From Platycnemis pennipes (taxonomy: Eukaryota; Arthropoda; Insecta; Odonata; Platycnemididae), in NCBI GenBank assembly GCA_933228895.1, contig OW121848.1:160844688-160908687 (forward strand): a stretch of DNA of 64,000 nt, written 5' to 3'. The notes beneath the pieces are model-generated. The model did no database searches, was not told the DNA's origin, and saw only the letters and a program-made list of their open reading frames with translations. Numbering within the stretch: position 1 is the stretch's first letter; each line of letters begins with the position of its first letter. A program made the position numbers and the translations under genes. This document shows positions 34,340 through 45,600 of the stretch, piece by piece.

Positions 34340-35689
34340 ACTATCATCATCATCATCATTGGTCAACAATCCTAGGATCGGTTTGACGCAGCTTTCCACT
34401 CGATTCTTCTATCGGCCAACCTATTAATTGTGACGTAATTCTTCTCTTTAACATCCTTCACAACCTGTTCCATGTATCTCATACGAGGCCTGCCTTTTCC
34501 AATCTTCCCGTTCACTTTCCCCTTGACTATTGTCTTCATCAGATCATCGTGTCTTAAGATATGGCCGATTAAGTTGCCCCTTCTTCTTTTTAGAGTTGTT
34601 AGCAGACTTCTCTTTTCTCCCACTCTTCTTAGGACTTCCTCGTTACTTGCTCGGTCGATCAAATTTATCTTCATCATTCTTCTGTACCACATTTCGACTG
34701 ATTCTACCCTTTTCTTCTCCGCTACTGTCATCACCATGCCTCACTGACGTAAAGAAACATGCTCCATATGTAAGTTCAGGTGAACTTTTTCCTCACTTCT
34801 ACGCTTGTATTTACAGCTGTTAGTAGATTCTTCTTTTGATATAATGCCCTCTTTGCCTGGGCTATTCTACTGACAATTTCTTTCTTGTTTCGTCCATCGT
34901 TGGTACTCGGCTTCCTAGGTAACAGAACTCTTTCATCTCATCAAGTTTTTGTTTACCTAGTTTGACATTGGTTTTGGCCTCTTTTTTCTTGCTGCACACC
35001 AATAGCTTTGTCCTCTTCTTATTTATCTTCAGCTGATATCTGGCCATTGTCCTTTCCATGTTTGCTAGAATCTTGTTCAGATCCCTCTCTGTCTCTGCTA
35101 TGAGTGCTGTGTCATCAGCGAATCGCAGCATGCTTATTTTTTCTCTGTGGATAGTCACTCCAGAAGACTTATCTTGGATTTCACTGATGGCTCTCTCGAT
35201 GTAAACATTAAAAATTACTTGAGACAGTGCACAGCCTTGTCTCACTCCTTCCCTTATTCTTGCCTCTTCACTGAAGGGTCCAAATTTAATCACAGCTACT
35301 TGGTTTCTGTACAGACTGTGTATAATTCTTCGGTCGTAGTAGGACACTACAATTCCTTACAGAATTTCAAGCATTGAATCCCAATCCACGTTGTCAAAAG
35401 CCTTCTCTAAATCCACCAATGCAATGACGTCGGCTTGTTCTTCTCCATTCTCTTCTCTATGAGCAGCCTAAGGGCCAATATTGCTTCCCTTGTACCCTTA
35501 CTTTTCCTGAATCCAAATTTATCTTCATCCTGGAACTCCTCTGCTTTTCTTTCTATTCTTCTGTAAATGATCCTGGTCAGTATCTTCAGTGTATGTGTCG
35601 TCAGGCTTATAGTCCTAAAATTTTCCCATTTCTCCGTTCTCTTCTTCTTGGGAATAGGATTGATGATGTTTTTCTCGAAGTCCCTTGGA
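34340..35689 (-). mobile_element. RTE-like LINE D, large copy, 3' segment (D3)
   Basis: Minus-strand ORF2 in several broken frames. 35706-35407: NIINPIPKKKRTEKWENFR, DEDKFGFRKSKGTREAILAL. 35347-34862: SYYDRRIIHSLYRNQVAVI, REGVRQGCALSQVIFNVYIE (motif B), MLRFADDTALIAETERDLNK (motif C, FADD intact), KEFCYLGSRV. 34737-34372: the C-terminal GHILRHDDLMKTIVKGKVNG and RPRMRYMEQVVKDV blocks. The tail is a clean ATG-type repeat at 34344-34361. It is interrupted upstream by MITE C7. Confidence 0.9.
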
Positions 35690-36224
35690 ATGGGATCGTT
35701 TACCATATTTTTTTATTGCCGAATTTGATAGAGTTTGTAAAATAAAAAGACCCGTATTTTTCCGTTTTTTGATCCGTCAAATATTTCTCGAGTTATAGGC
35801 GTCGAAAAACTAATGTTTTTAACCCTTTCGGAAAAGTGGGTGTGGTGCAACCTCTGACGTATATCCACTTCGTCCAATCACAACTGAGCCCGCGAAGCTA
35901 CTTCGCCTTATCGCAAAGGGGGGGACACAGCTGACTCGGCCAATCGGAGCAAATACGACACCATCTGTGCGAGCAGACCTTCCGAGAATCCCCCTCCACT
36001 CCCTCCCCTTCCCATACGAGCAGTCAAGGACGGGAGGAAAGTGGCGTCAATGTTATCACAGCAGCATTTTCGGTGGGCGTCACCTTTTGCTTATTTTAAT
36101 TTTTGATTTATGAGCGAATGGTTATGGTTAGAAGATTAATTTTTTCACTAAATTTCTTTTTTCGTTTCCATCTAACAATTTCGTGTACTAAATTGCGATT
36201 TCGGTTCCGAGTAAACGCCCCCAT
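35690..36224 (-). mobile_element. MITE family C inserted in LINE D (C7)
   Basis: 535 bp, begins ATGGGATCGTTTACCATA and ends GAGTAAACGCCCCCAT, inverted relative to C2. The LINE D reading frame resumes on both sides (GE before, then IPRDFEKN), so the empty site can be inferred: one AT in the target, now present at both ends. Confidence 0.9.
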
Positions 36225-37371
36225 TTCTCCTGTTGAGTACATGTCGCAGATGGTTTTGTTAAGATGAGTTAATGTCTTCTCTCCTGCATTTTAAATTAGT
36301 TCTGCAGGAACATCATGAATACCAGAAGCCTTATTCATCCGAAGGTCCCTTACTGTAACATCAAATTCCGATCTTAATATTGATGTTCCCATATCATTCT
36401 TTTCCACTTCGCTTTCCTCTTCAATAGATTTAGGGCTGAGATTTTTTCTGTGGTATAACTCTTCCAGATATTCTTTCCATCTCTTCACTTTGCCCCCGTT
36501 TTCAATAAAAATTTCTCCATTCATGTCCCTTATGACATTGCATCTTGCGCTTCGTTCCTTGAAGTGGTTCCTCACTATCCTGTAGGCAGCTTCCATGCTT
36601 TCCATGTGCAAGATTGCTTTGTATATCTTCGTATAGATTCTTCATCCACATCTCTCTAGCTTTCCTTGATTTGCGACTTATTTAGTTCCTTATTCTTTTG
36701 TAACAAAGCTGATCTTCTTCAGTTGTCGCATTCTTGTACTTTCTTCTTTCTTCAATCAAGTCTAAGACTTCCTCCGTGATCTATGACTTCTTCTTTGCAA
36801 CTTTTCTTCTTCCAAGAACTCCTTTTGCGGCTTCCTGTAGTCCACATTTTATGTTTTCCCAAAGCTCTTCCACTGATTTCTCATTCAGATTCTCTCCTAT
36901 GTTGTTTCCCACTTCTTTTTGAAATGCAAGCTGATGTGAGCCTCCTTTAGTTTTTCTACTTGCCATATATTCCTCTTTATTTTCTTCAATTTCTTGAATT
37001 TCAGATGGCATTTCATCATCACTAAATTATGGTCACTGTCGATGTCTGCCCCAGCGTAGCTTTTGCAGACCTTCCCTTGGTTTGTAAATCTCTGCTTCAC
37101 TAAAATGTAGTCTATTTGATATCTTCTTCTGTCTCCTGGCATTTTCCATGTTTATCTTCTTCGGTTGTGATTTTTAGACAATGTGTTGGCGACCACTAAC
37201 TTATGTTGTGTGCAGAACTCCATCAGTTTTCTCCTCTTTCGTTTCGGTTTCCCAATCCGTATTTTCTTGTCATTCTTCCATCTTGACCTTCGCCGACGAT
37301 GGTGTTCCAGTCTCCTAAAATAATTAGGTTTTCTTCTCCTCTTACCTATTTTATAACTTCCATGATATCCT
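36225..37371 (-). mobile_element. RTE-like LINE D, middle segment (D3)
   Basis: Continues D3 upstream of the MITE. 36611-36291: AYRIVRNHFKERSARCNVIR, KVKRWKEYLEELYH, KASGIHDVPAELI (linker between endonuclease and reverse transcriptase). 37142-36897: RRRYQIDYILVKQRF and SDHNLVMMKC, which is the C-terminal part of an endonuclease/exonuclease/phosphatase fold with the family SDH motif. Then GEENLIILGDWNTI-like residues (near 37335-37295, frameshifted), the GDWN motif. Ends at the insertion point of LINE E near 37371. Confidence 0.85.
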
Positions 37372-37775
37372 GATATTGATAATATTTTTTTGATACTGAT
37401 AATATTTTATTGCTCCAGCAAGTTATAATAATACAAAAAATGATACAACAAGAATTTTGGAGCTTTAGGTGAACCCTAAGGCTTTTGCCTGTTGTTGGGT
37501 TCACCTTCAAATTACACATACAGCAATACTGGCTTACATGCTCATAAAACAAATGTCACCAATTGAACATAAAATAACACTGTTACAAGAAATTACTTAT
37601 AGTGCTATGGAACGTTATATATGGACAATACAATTACAGTTATAGGTTGCTCTAAGGCATTACAACAAAGGATAAATATTTAGAACAACTACTAGATTAC
37701 CTCTTTATTTATGTATTCTCTCGTGAATAGCCAGATTTTTACTTGCTTCAAAAAGGTTTTGAAGTGTATGGTATC

Positions 37776-38264
37776 TCAGATACTATGTGGGAAGCTATTG
37801 AAAATTTTTGGCCCCAAGTAAAGAAAGTATCTTTTGAAATGGGATGTATTTAGTTTGGGTACAACGTAAGAAATGTTAGTCCTCAGGTTATAAGAGTGAG
37901 GCTTATCCAAGACTTTAGGGTTATTTCCACTACGAAGGTAGAATAGCCTTAGCACCTTGTAGATTAGTGTCTTAATCTGCAGGTCCACGAATAATGGGAA
38001 AGAGGGTGAACGATGACCTACTCTGGCTCTTATTCGTACGATTGCTTTTTGAGCTGTTTCTGCCCCTTTGATTGAATTTTTGAAAGCACTTCCCCAGCTT
38101 ATGATACCATAGTTTATCGTAGAGTAAACAAAGGCATAATAGATCTTGTACATAAAGTTTAAAGTGCACTTATTTCGGAGTAAATAGAATTTGATCTTAC
38201 AATTTTTCAACTTATTTGATACATTATTAATATGTTGTTCCCATTTTAATTTTTCATCAATCAT
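37776..38264 (-). pseudogene. LINE E ORF2 C-terminal region
   Basis: An uninterrupted minus-strand frame of 162 codons: MIDEKLKWEQHINNVSNKL, YSTINYGIISWGSAF, TAQKAIVRIRARVGHRSP, LDKPHSYNLRTNISYVVPKL, YLGPKIFNSFPHSI. The YNLRxxx...VP and GPKIxNSxP blocks are typical of the ORF2 C-terminus in CR1/Daphne-like LINEs. A stop precedes it, separating it from the reverse-transcriptase part. Confidence 0.75.
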
Positions 38265-38923
38265 TACACTTAGGTATTTGTATTCTTTAACCCGTTTCAG
38301 TGTAAAACAGTCGCTGCAACTTACATTGTTACACTAGGAAGAATGGTACACAACTTTACAATCAATGGAGAGACGATTACAATTATTGAAGCATACATAT
38401 TTTGTTTTTTTCACTTAATATAAATTTGTTAGTTACAAACTATTTACTAATTAGATTAACATCAGATTGCATGTCTTGCTGTACCTCTTTCCAGGTTGGA
38501 CCTGAATAAGTCACAGCTATGTCATCTGCAAAAGCAGTTAATTTACCTTTTAAATTTAGATTACATAGATCATTAATGTATATTAAGAATTATATAGGAC
38601 CTAACACTGATCCTTGGGGTACTCCAGCACAAATATTTTCGGAACTACTATGAGTATTGCCAACTTTCACACGCTGGGAGCGTGAAGTCAAGTAACTTTG
38701 AAACCAATTTATAGCGTTGCCTCGTATCCCTGCCATCCTTAATTTTTCCAACAAGACCTTATGATTTATTGTTTCGAATGCTTTTTTGAAATCTATAAAG
38801 ACAGCAGCTGTTTTTTTTACTCTCGTTAACCGACTGAAAAATTTGGGTCATAAAGTTTTCCAGCGCATCCTCTGTACCTTTACCGACTCTAAAGCCATAT
38901 TGCAAGTGACTAAAATATTTCCT

Positions 38924-39800
38924 TTAATCTAGAAAATTTACAAGTCTTTTCTTAACAAGTTTTTCCAGCATATTAGAAAAAACTGATAGCAAGTAAATCG
39001 GCCGGTAATTCTGTACATGACGCAGATCACCTTTTTTGTGAATGGGAACGACAAAAGCTTTCTTTAAAGCTGCAGGGAATACCCCATTAGTGAAGCTTAG
39101 ATTGAACAAAATGTAGAGAACATCTAAGATGTCGGCTATGATAATTTTGAACAAACCTGCATTTATTCCATCTGGTCCGGCGGATTTTTGAGAAGAAAGG
39201 GCATTAACAATTTTAATATTTCAGGGGAGGTAGCTGGTTCCAAAAATGAAATTAATTAGAACTTGGATAGTATCCACATTTAGTCATAAATCATAAGTCA
39301 AAAATTAGGTATTTGTTATTAGCGTTGGAATATGCTTTAGTAGACTCAAAAACGCTAATGAAATATTTGTTGAACTCATTCGCAATATCTACTGGGTCGG
39401 TTGTGGTCCGGTTTTCTATTATTAATTCATATTTCTGAATATTTTTCTGTTTTGCTCCCGTTAATTCATTCAAGATTTTCCACTGTTTCCTTGTGTTGCT
39501 CTTTGTCTTTTCAAACTGCTCCATATAATAGGAGTTTGCCGCGTGACGGATACACGTACGCAATTTGCTTCTGAATTTTATACACGCATTTCTCAAGCCA
39601 TCATTGTGCGGATGATTGCGGAGCTTATTAAGTAGATATTTTTTTCGATCAAATTTTTTCAACAAGGAGTCAGTCATCCAGGGTTTTAATTTTATTGCAT
39701 GTTCATTCCTAACCCTTTGAATTTCAGACTCATTCAAGCATGTTTCTAATGTGTATAAAAATATTTCAAAGGCTCTGGAGATATCAATTTCTTCGCACAA
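38924..39800 (-). pseudogene. LINE E ORF2 linker and reverse-transcriptase start
   Basis: 39800-39291 reads the region before the reverse transcriptase: KLKPWMTDSLLKKFDRKKYL, RHAANSYYMEQFEKTKSNTR, KQWKILNELTG, ANEFNKYFISVFES. 39154-38924 begins the reverse transcriptase: GVFPAALKKAFVVPIHKKGD, NYRPIYLLSVFSNMLEKL. Motif A onwards is further broken: 38900-38580 has remnants of the FDKAFDTINHKVL-like and GVPQGSVLGP-like blocks with shifts and stops. Confidence 0.75.
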
Positions 39801-39839
39801 TGCATTCCAAGAGAGTTCAAATGTAGATGACGAGTGGAG

Positions 39840-40205
39840 AAATTTCGCTTTACGCGGCGTTTAGCCAAGAAGTCGTCCTTGGTGTGTCTCCTCGTAAATT
39901 TCACGTGGATTCCGCCTCCTGACTCACTGCTCTTCGGTTTGAACTGATAGCAGCTATCGATGTCGTCGGCACTCACCTCCACTCATAATTCTCTCCCTAT
40001 TTGACACAAAATAACAGTTACATTATTTGAAATGGCCGGAATACCATAAATTTCAACACAATTTGAAAGCGAACGCTGTTCTAGCTCATCTAGACGATCA
40101 CTCTGCACTTGTAGTTGTTTTTTAACGAGAGATTTTCTCTTTGAAGGCACTCCAATTTTATATTGCAGTCTTCTAGACGTTGACCGAGTGATTCTATAAT
40201 TTTTA
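39840..40205 (-). pseudogene. LINE E ORF1 remnant
   Basis: A minus-strand reading, frameshifted once near 39975, gives a Leu/Glu/Gln-rich heptad-like stretch, then NCVEIYGIP and the block GGGIHVKFTRRHTKDDFLAK. This is the arrangement of LINE ORF1 proteins that have a coiled coil followed by an RRM-like domain and a basic KF(T/V)RR segment. It is cut off before the end of the domain, where the sequence jumps to the ORF2 linker. Confidence 0.65.
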
Positions 40206-40211
40206 CAGATT

Positions 40212-40475
40212 CGTCAAGTCTTCGTAGATGTGTTCCACCTCTTCATCTTCATAGTCTGTCGTAGGCATGTAAACCTGCACCACTACGGTATCTGTAGGTT
40301 TGGTTTCGATCTTCACCATTATTATCCTTTCATTGTACTGCTGGAAGCTCTTCACGTGCAGTCCTGCACTCTTCCTGAGCATTATGCCTGCTCCAGCGTT
40401 ACCATTTTTTGATCCAGTATGAATGATTCTATAGCTACCACTCCAAAATATTTTACTCGAGAGGGTTTCATCACG
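40212..40475 (-). mobile_element. RTE-like LINE D, endonuclease segment (D3)
   Basis: The minus strand reads KNGNAGAGIMLRKSAGLHVK, FQQYNERIIMVKIETKP, and VVVQVYMPTTDYEDEEVEHI. This is the middle of an RTE-type endonuclease (IIVQVYMPTTD in the family) and belongs directly upstream of the LIILGDWN part at 37340, with LINE E inserted between. Similarity fades beyond about 40475. Confidence 0.85.
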
Positions 40476-41023
40476 TCTTTATAAGAAGGATAAGAGTGGA
40501 GTAGCTGCGACTCCCTGGGATAATAATGTGGTGGTTTCCCCTTGCCTTCCTCATCGCAGTACTACAGCCGTTAAAGTAAATGTTACCACGCCTGTAGTGA
40601 AATGAGTGTCGCTGTACCGACCACTGTGGTCTCCACCTTCACTCATGTGAAGAAGAGCTGCTGCCCTCTCCTCCGGGTGATGAGAAGCGTAATTATTGGC
40701 GGCCTCCCGTCGCCAAGTCACGGCATTTTCACAGGGTCTGTATTATTTAGTGGCCTACCTTACCCAGGGATAGACCAATACCACCTCGAAGTGCCGTCGC
40801 TTTTTGTCCATGACTGCTTATTCAACGAGTAAACTCGCTTATCTCGCAGCTAACCTCTATATCTAGAGGTCGACCCACCATCCGCAACTCGGTGGACGCA
40901 CTTGGTGGCTTTAAGCTCAGCTTCGAGATATATTATATACATATATATAAAATAGGTAGAAGAGAGAGAAGAGATGTCCTAATAAATGCTAGCAACAAGG
41001 TGTTGAGGGTGGGGGTGAAGGAA
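40476..41023. other. Unclassified sequence, possible repeat
   Basis: Starts where LINE D ends and includes ATCTAGAGGTCGACCCACCA-like and TATATACATATATATA stretches. The composition and abrupt edges suggest a repeat, but no class is recognised and no second copy is in the window. Confidence 0.3.
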
Positions 41024-41272
41024 AGGATAATTAGTGGACACTTACCAGTGTCACCATGCAGGACCCATGGAGAGCCTGGTGTCCACTGCGCCTTGGAGCT
41101 TTCGGGTCACGAACCCTTCTTCAGCTGAAGGAGATCACTACTCAGTAGTAGTGATGAGTATGTGTAGTGATCTCCTCTAGCTGAAGAAGGGTTCGTGACC
41201 CGAAAGCTCCAAAGCGCAGTGGACACCAGGCTCTCCAATGGTCAACTGCTGGTAAGTGTCCACTGATTATCC
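41024..41272. repeat. Foldback element with about 110-bp arms and hammerhead-like motif
   Basis: The left arm (41024-41141) and right arm (41164-41272) are near-perfect inverted copies around a 22-base spacer. Each starts AGGATAATNAGTGGACACTT. The right arm has CTGAAGA (41181-41187), a GGGT/ACCC hairpin, then GAAAG (41202-41206); the left arm has the same on the minus strand. This CTGANGA-hairpin-GAAA order recalls hammerhead cores, with one extra A before stem II. Confidence 0.7.
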
Positions 41273-41439
41273 TGGGCCTGTGTGTTTTGCTATTCCCACC
41301 ATGAGTACGCTATCACTGCACCGCAGGAAGTTAAGCGCGGCTATTGTCCACTATTCTCTTTGTGCCATTCACTCTTCGTCCACGATCCACGTGGATCAGG
41401 GGCTAAAAGGGCAGCCCAAGGTCTTTCCTTTATCATTCA

Positions 41440-42008
41440 TCATCATCATCATGGATCACCTTTCCTAATATTTATTTGTCACAGCTCTGCTCTGTTGATT
41501 CTCCTATCAGCTAACCCTTCACATTTGCTCAATTCTCCTCTTTCACATCCTGATTGATTTTTCCATTCACAGTATTTCATGCGAAACCTTCCTTTGCCGT
41601 TCTTGAAGTTCATTTGTTCTTTGACGATTGCCATAAGCAGGACATCATGTCTCAAGATATGGTCGATTAAGCTGTCCCGTCTACTTTTCAGTGTTCAGCA
41701 GTCTTCTGTTTTCTCCCATTCTTGTTAGTTAGTCATTTGGTCGATTCATTCCATCTCCAACATTGTCCTGTAGCTCAACATTTCGATTGGTTCTTGCCTT
41801 GACTTCTCTTTTGCTTTCATCGTTCATGTCTCACTTCCAACAAGGAGTTTGCCCCAGGTGTATGTTCTGATGAATTGTTTTTTTAATTACACGCTTGTAT
41901 TTCCAGCTGTTGGCAGATTCTTCTAATGGCAGAATGCTTTCTTCGCTTGGGCTATTCTACTGGCACATTCTCTCTTACTTCACCCATCGCTGGTACTCGG
42001 TTATTTTT
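41440..42008 (-). mobile_element. RTE-like LINE D, diverged 3' part (D4)
   Basis: Recognised by the ordered nucleotide blocks of LINE D: an ATC-type repeat tail, TCCTATCAGCTAACC (for TCTATCGGCCAACC), GACATCATGTCTCAAGATAT, GGTCGATTAAGCTGTC, TTTTCTCCCATTCTTGTTAG, ACACGCTTGTATTTCCAGCT, GGGCTATTCTACTGGCA and CTGGTACTCGG. It is more worn than D1 or D3 and has no open frame. It is probably an older insertion or another subfamily. Confidence 0.75.
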
Positions 42009-42124
42009 CTCTCAAATACTTTCACACTAAGATTGATTATCTTGTAAAACTCCCAAATATTCCTTCCATATCTTCATTAAATTTTCGTGTTCAATTTTAC
42101 GTTTTTATTTCTGATCCCAAGGGT

Positions 42125-42600
42125 TTTAGACCTTGAAGGGATTGTGAAGTTCATGGTAATACTTTATCCATCAGGGCCGTGAATATGAGTAAATGCAATG
42201 TCTAGGCCGTTCAGGCCTGTGTAGCCAATATTGTCGTAATTTTCTCAGAGGTTACCACACTCTCGTTAACTAAATTTTATCTACATACGCATTGGATAAT
42301 ACGACGCTTTATTTGTGAGTTTTAAGTCAATTCTCTCATTACTTTTTCCGTGAGGGTCGATGATATAAGAAAATGTTCCGAAAAGGCCCTGTCGAGCCGG
42401 TCTAAGCTATTGTAACCCGGATACTGTCTTAATTTTCTCCGTTGTTACCGCCGGTAGGTTAACCAAAGTGTTACAACAGACGTAAGACATACAACTGCAC
42501 ATTATCTATCAGTTTAGTGACACACATGGTAATACTTTATCCGGCAGGTCAGCTGAGCTTAATGCCACAAGATTAGACCTTGAAGGGATTCCTTACCATC
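42125..42600. repeat. Diverged tandem repeat, period about 187 bp
   Basis: ATGGTAATACTTTATCC occurs at 42152 and 42527. A worn third start, ATTACTTTTTCCGTGAGGG, lies between near 42338. After each of the first two, GTCNTAATTTTCTC, GTTACC and GTTAACNA follow in order. TTAGACCTTGAAGGGATT flanks the array at 42126 and 42573. Two full units and one partial unit are suggested. Confidence 0.55.
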
Positions 42601-45600
42601 CTGTATGAAATTTCATGTTCCTTTGTTCATCTTCACAATGACCCTTATACAAATTTCTCCTCTTTTTTCTCTTTACAATATATTTCCTTCCTTATTTTTA
42701 TAGCAGTGTTCCTCTCTTTCAGTTTTGGGACATATGTATTTTCATCTCGTTTTAATCAATTTTGACACTTGCTTTTCTTCACGTACTGATGCAATTCTAC
42801 CGTAGAAAACATTTATCTTTATTTTCTCCCCACATTCTGTTGAAGGAGCGAAAAAACACAAAGAACGCTTATTTAAAGATCTTATGAAGGGCAGTGGAGT
42901 ATATAGTCAATAAAAATAGTCAATTGAGTTTTTCCTTTTGTCAGCAACAATGCTGTATGATATTTCAAAGATTTGACCGAAAGTTTGCCATAAAAATTAA
43001 TATTCTGTTAATGACTACTACCTATTATTCCTAAATGGTCAGAACTGCAAAAGTTATAGGGGAATGTTGATGATGTACTAAGACATATAGATCCTTGAGC
43101 CTTAGTTACAGCCATGAGAACAATTACTTCCTACTTGCTACTTGTGACCGATAAGTAATTGTCACACGCGACGCGAGTGATAGAATAGGAAATTATGACA
43201 GGATCAAAGAGCTAAGGTAGTAAAAACATCTGAAGGAAACTTCTCGGTAAACAAATCCTTGAGAGAGCAGGCGGCATTCCGATTTCTTGGATTCTAACCG
43301 CGTCTTCACTCCTTCCACCCTCGTCTCCTTGACTCTCTTGATGAAACGGCTTGAATTCGTAAGCACCCGCAATTATAGCCAAGAGCCCTCCGGCAATCTC
43401 CTTCTTCTGATCAAAAGGCCTTCTGAATCCCATCATTCCTCGAATTTCTTAACGAGAAAAGAAAATGAGTGCCTTTCGGAAGTTGATTGGAACGTTGACG
43501 TTCTTTTAGAGTCATCATAGTCTCACAACGCAAGGGCATGCTTCATCACTCCCATGTGAAGATGCTATCATAACCCTCCCTCACCACTTAAATTAAATCT
43601 AAAGGCTTCATAAAAAGCAGCTTACGTTTTCTGATAAGAAATTAACATTATTAGTAAGTAGATGTACACAGCCAAATTGAACTGAAGTGTCGTGATAATC
43701 TGATGAACTAGACTTCAGCGTCAGATCGTGATCATGGGCAAAAGTTTTTCAAGAAATGAGTGCTACTAGTCAAGAAATCATGACGAGAATTTTTAAAAGT
43801 ACGCCTGGGATAAAATCGAGTTGTCTAGTTTCAGTTGCTCGTCATTGATTTTTTTCACAATAACTGCTTGTTTAACCTCCCACGATAGGAAATGCAATCA
43901 TCTTAATTTTCCTTAATTGAAGAAATAAGACCAACTAGCCTTAATTCACATACATGTCATGTGTGAGCGCGACGGATTGTTCAACAGCATCTCTTCGCTC
44001 GTTTATACCTTGGTAGACGGGAAAAAAAACCTGCCCACGACTAGACTTCAAAACCTGCCGGAACGGAAAGAGAGCTTCCATTGTCATTGCTTGACCATAG
44101 AATTGGTGCCGGAGGACGGGGGACCACGACTGTGTGTCTTCGCCCTGTTGCGTAGCTCGCCTTTGCGAGGAAAGGTGGAATGAAAATGTAATTGCAACAT
44201 TTATAACTGCAACACACGTATAAAAAGCTATTTAGGCAGCCTTGGTCCCGAAAGATCTAAATGGCTTTGGTGCTACAGAAGCTTTTCTAGGACACCTGAG
44301 GTTAGAATGAATCCACAAAGAGCTGAGAGAGAGAGAAAAAGCTTTCCACATTCTTTCCGGAGGTCATGCGCTTTTCTTAACTACATATTTGAAAAAATAA
44401 AAAAAAAATTACGAAATATTTCATGGTTTGTTTTTGCTTTAACTTCTCTTTGTTGAATGATGCGAAAACTTGGTTGACAATATTTTCGTTTTAGATATCC
44501 GAAAATATCCTTGTGTGATTATACTTAACAACACGATTATAACAGAATATAATCTTTATAGCTCATATAATTCTCTTAATATTAATAGTAGAAAAGCATA
44601 AATTAAGTATAGAAATAATGAATTTTCCCAGACTAGGTAGCAAAGCTTAAAAGTAAGAGACTAAAGGAAGAAACAATGTTTTTTTCCTTGGTAGTATTCC
44701 TAGAGAAATAGATGTTTCGTCTACATCAACATGGACAATGCATAATGAGATCCACCCTAAGGCTGTGGAGAAGGGGTTGGGAGTGACCCAGATACGAACG
44801 GTGTTACTCGATGCAAAAGTACGTGAGATCACAGAAATATTTACCATGAAATATTTTCGAAGATTATTTTATCCAAAAGATGTTTAGAGGTATATTTATG
44901 GGTGAACTGCTATGATTAGATCTTTAAATTTGTTGTATTTTTGTCACTATGTATGGAAAAATTACTGGGAAATATAGATTAAAATATAAAAATATAGCAG
45001 TAAGGGAAGCGGAAAATAAGACAGCTTACCAAAGTGGTGTAAAATATTATATACAATAAATTAACGATGACATCACGCTTAATAAGTCGCAGGTATATTA
45101 TTTAGCTAAGAACATACAGGGCGTTGATTAGGAAAATATGAAAAGAATTGGCTAAAGAATAGTCACAGAGCAAGCTCCTAACGTAAAGGGAAAACTGTGC
45201 GCACCTCTCAAAAAGTGGAACGCGATGTGGATTATTCTGAAGGGAGAAGAAAGTAAAGGAACCTTAAACTGTGTAAGGGAATCAATTTATTGAATTAATG
45301 AGGAAATGCTACTGCATAAAGTGAAAATATACACTGAAAAAAGGTAAGAAAAGTGTGTGAGTGAGAATGAGAATATGGTCAGGTGGAAGCTGCTTTCAAG
45401 AAATGGGGTATAAAATCTAAGACTACTCAATGCAAGCATGAAAAACTATTAATTGAATCTGGACGTCAAGATTATACGCAGAAATTTAGCCATGGAATGA
45501 TCTTAGCACGTAGAAAGATAAAGAGAAATGTGATATCGAGGAGGAAGATGTTGTAGGCGCAGCACTGAGATAATGACTATGAGCTCAAGGACCTGCACAT

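Larger units (their letters stand above)
37372..40211 (-). mobile_element. LINE E, internally deleted, nested in LINE D
   Basis: A 2.8 kb LINE of the jockey/CR1 superfamily on the minus strand, lying between two parts of LINE D. From 5' to 3': an ORF1-like coiled-coil remnant near 40205-39840 (LDELEQRSLSNCVEIYGIP, then ADDIDSCYQFKPKSSESGGG), linker, reverse transcriptase and C-terminus. The endonuclease domain expected between ORF1 and the linker is missing. The 3' UTR holds a hairpin (AGGTGAACCC/GGGTTCACCT, 37467-37506). Its 3' end has an ATATTATC-type repeat near 37378. Confidence 0.82.

Noticed and set aside
41436..41456. A simple ATC microsatellite
   Set aside because: It is the tail of LINE D4, not an independent repeat; the same holds at 34344 and 20030.
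42125..42600. A CRISPR array or regular satellite
   Set aside because: Only two or three diverged units at about 187 bases; no identical short repeats or spacers.
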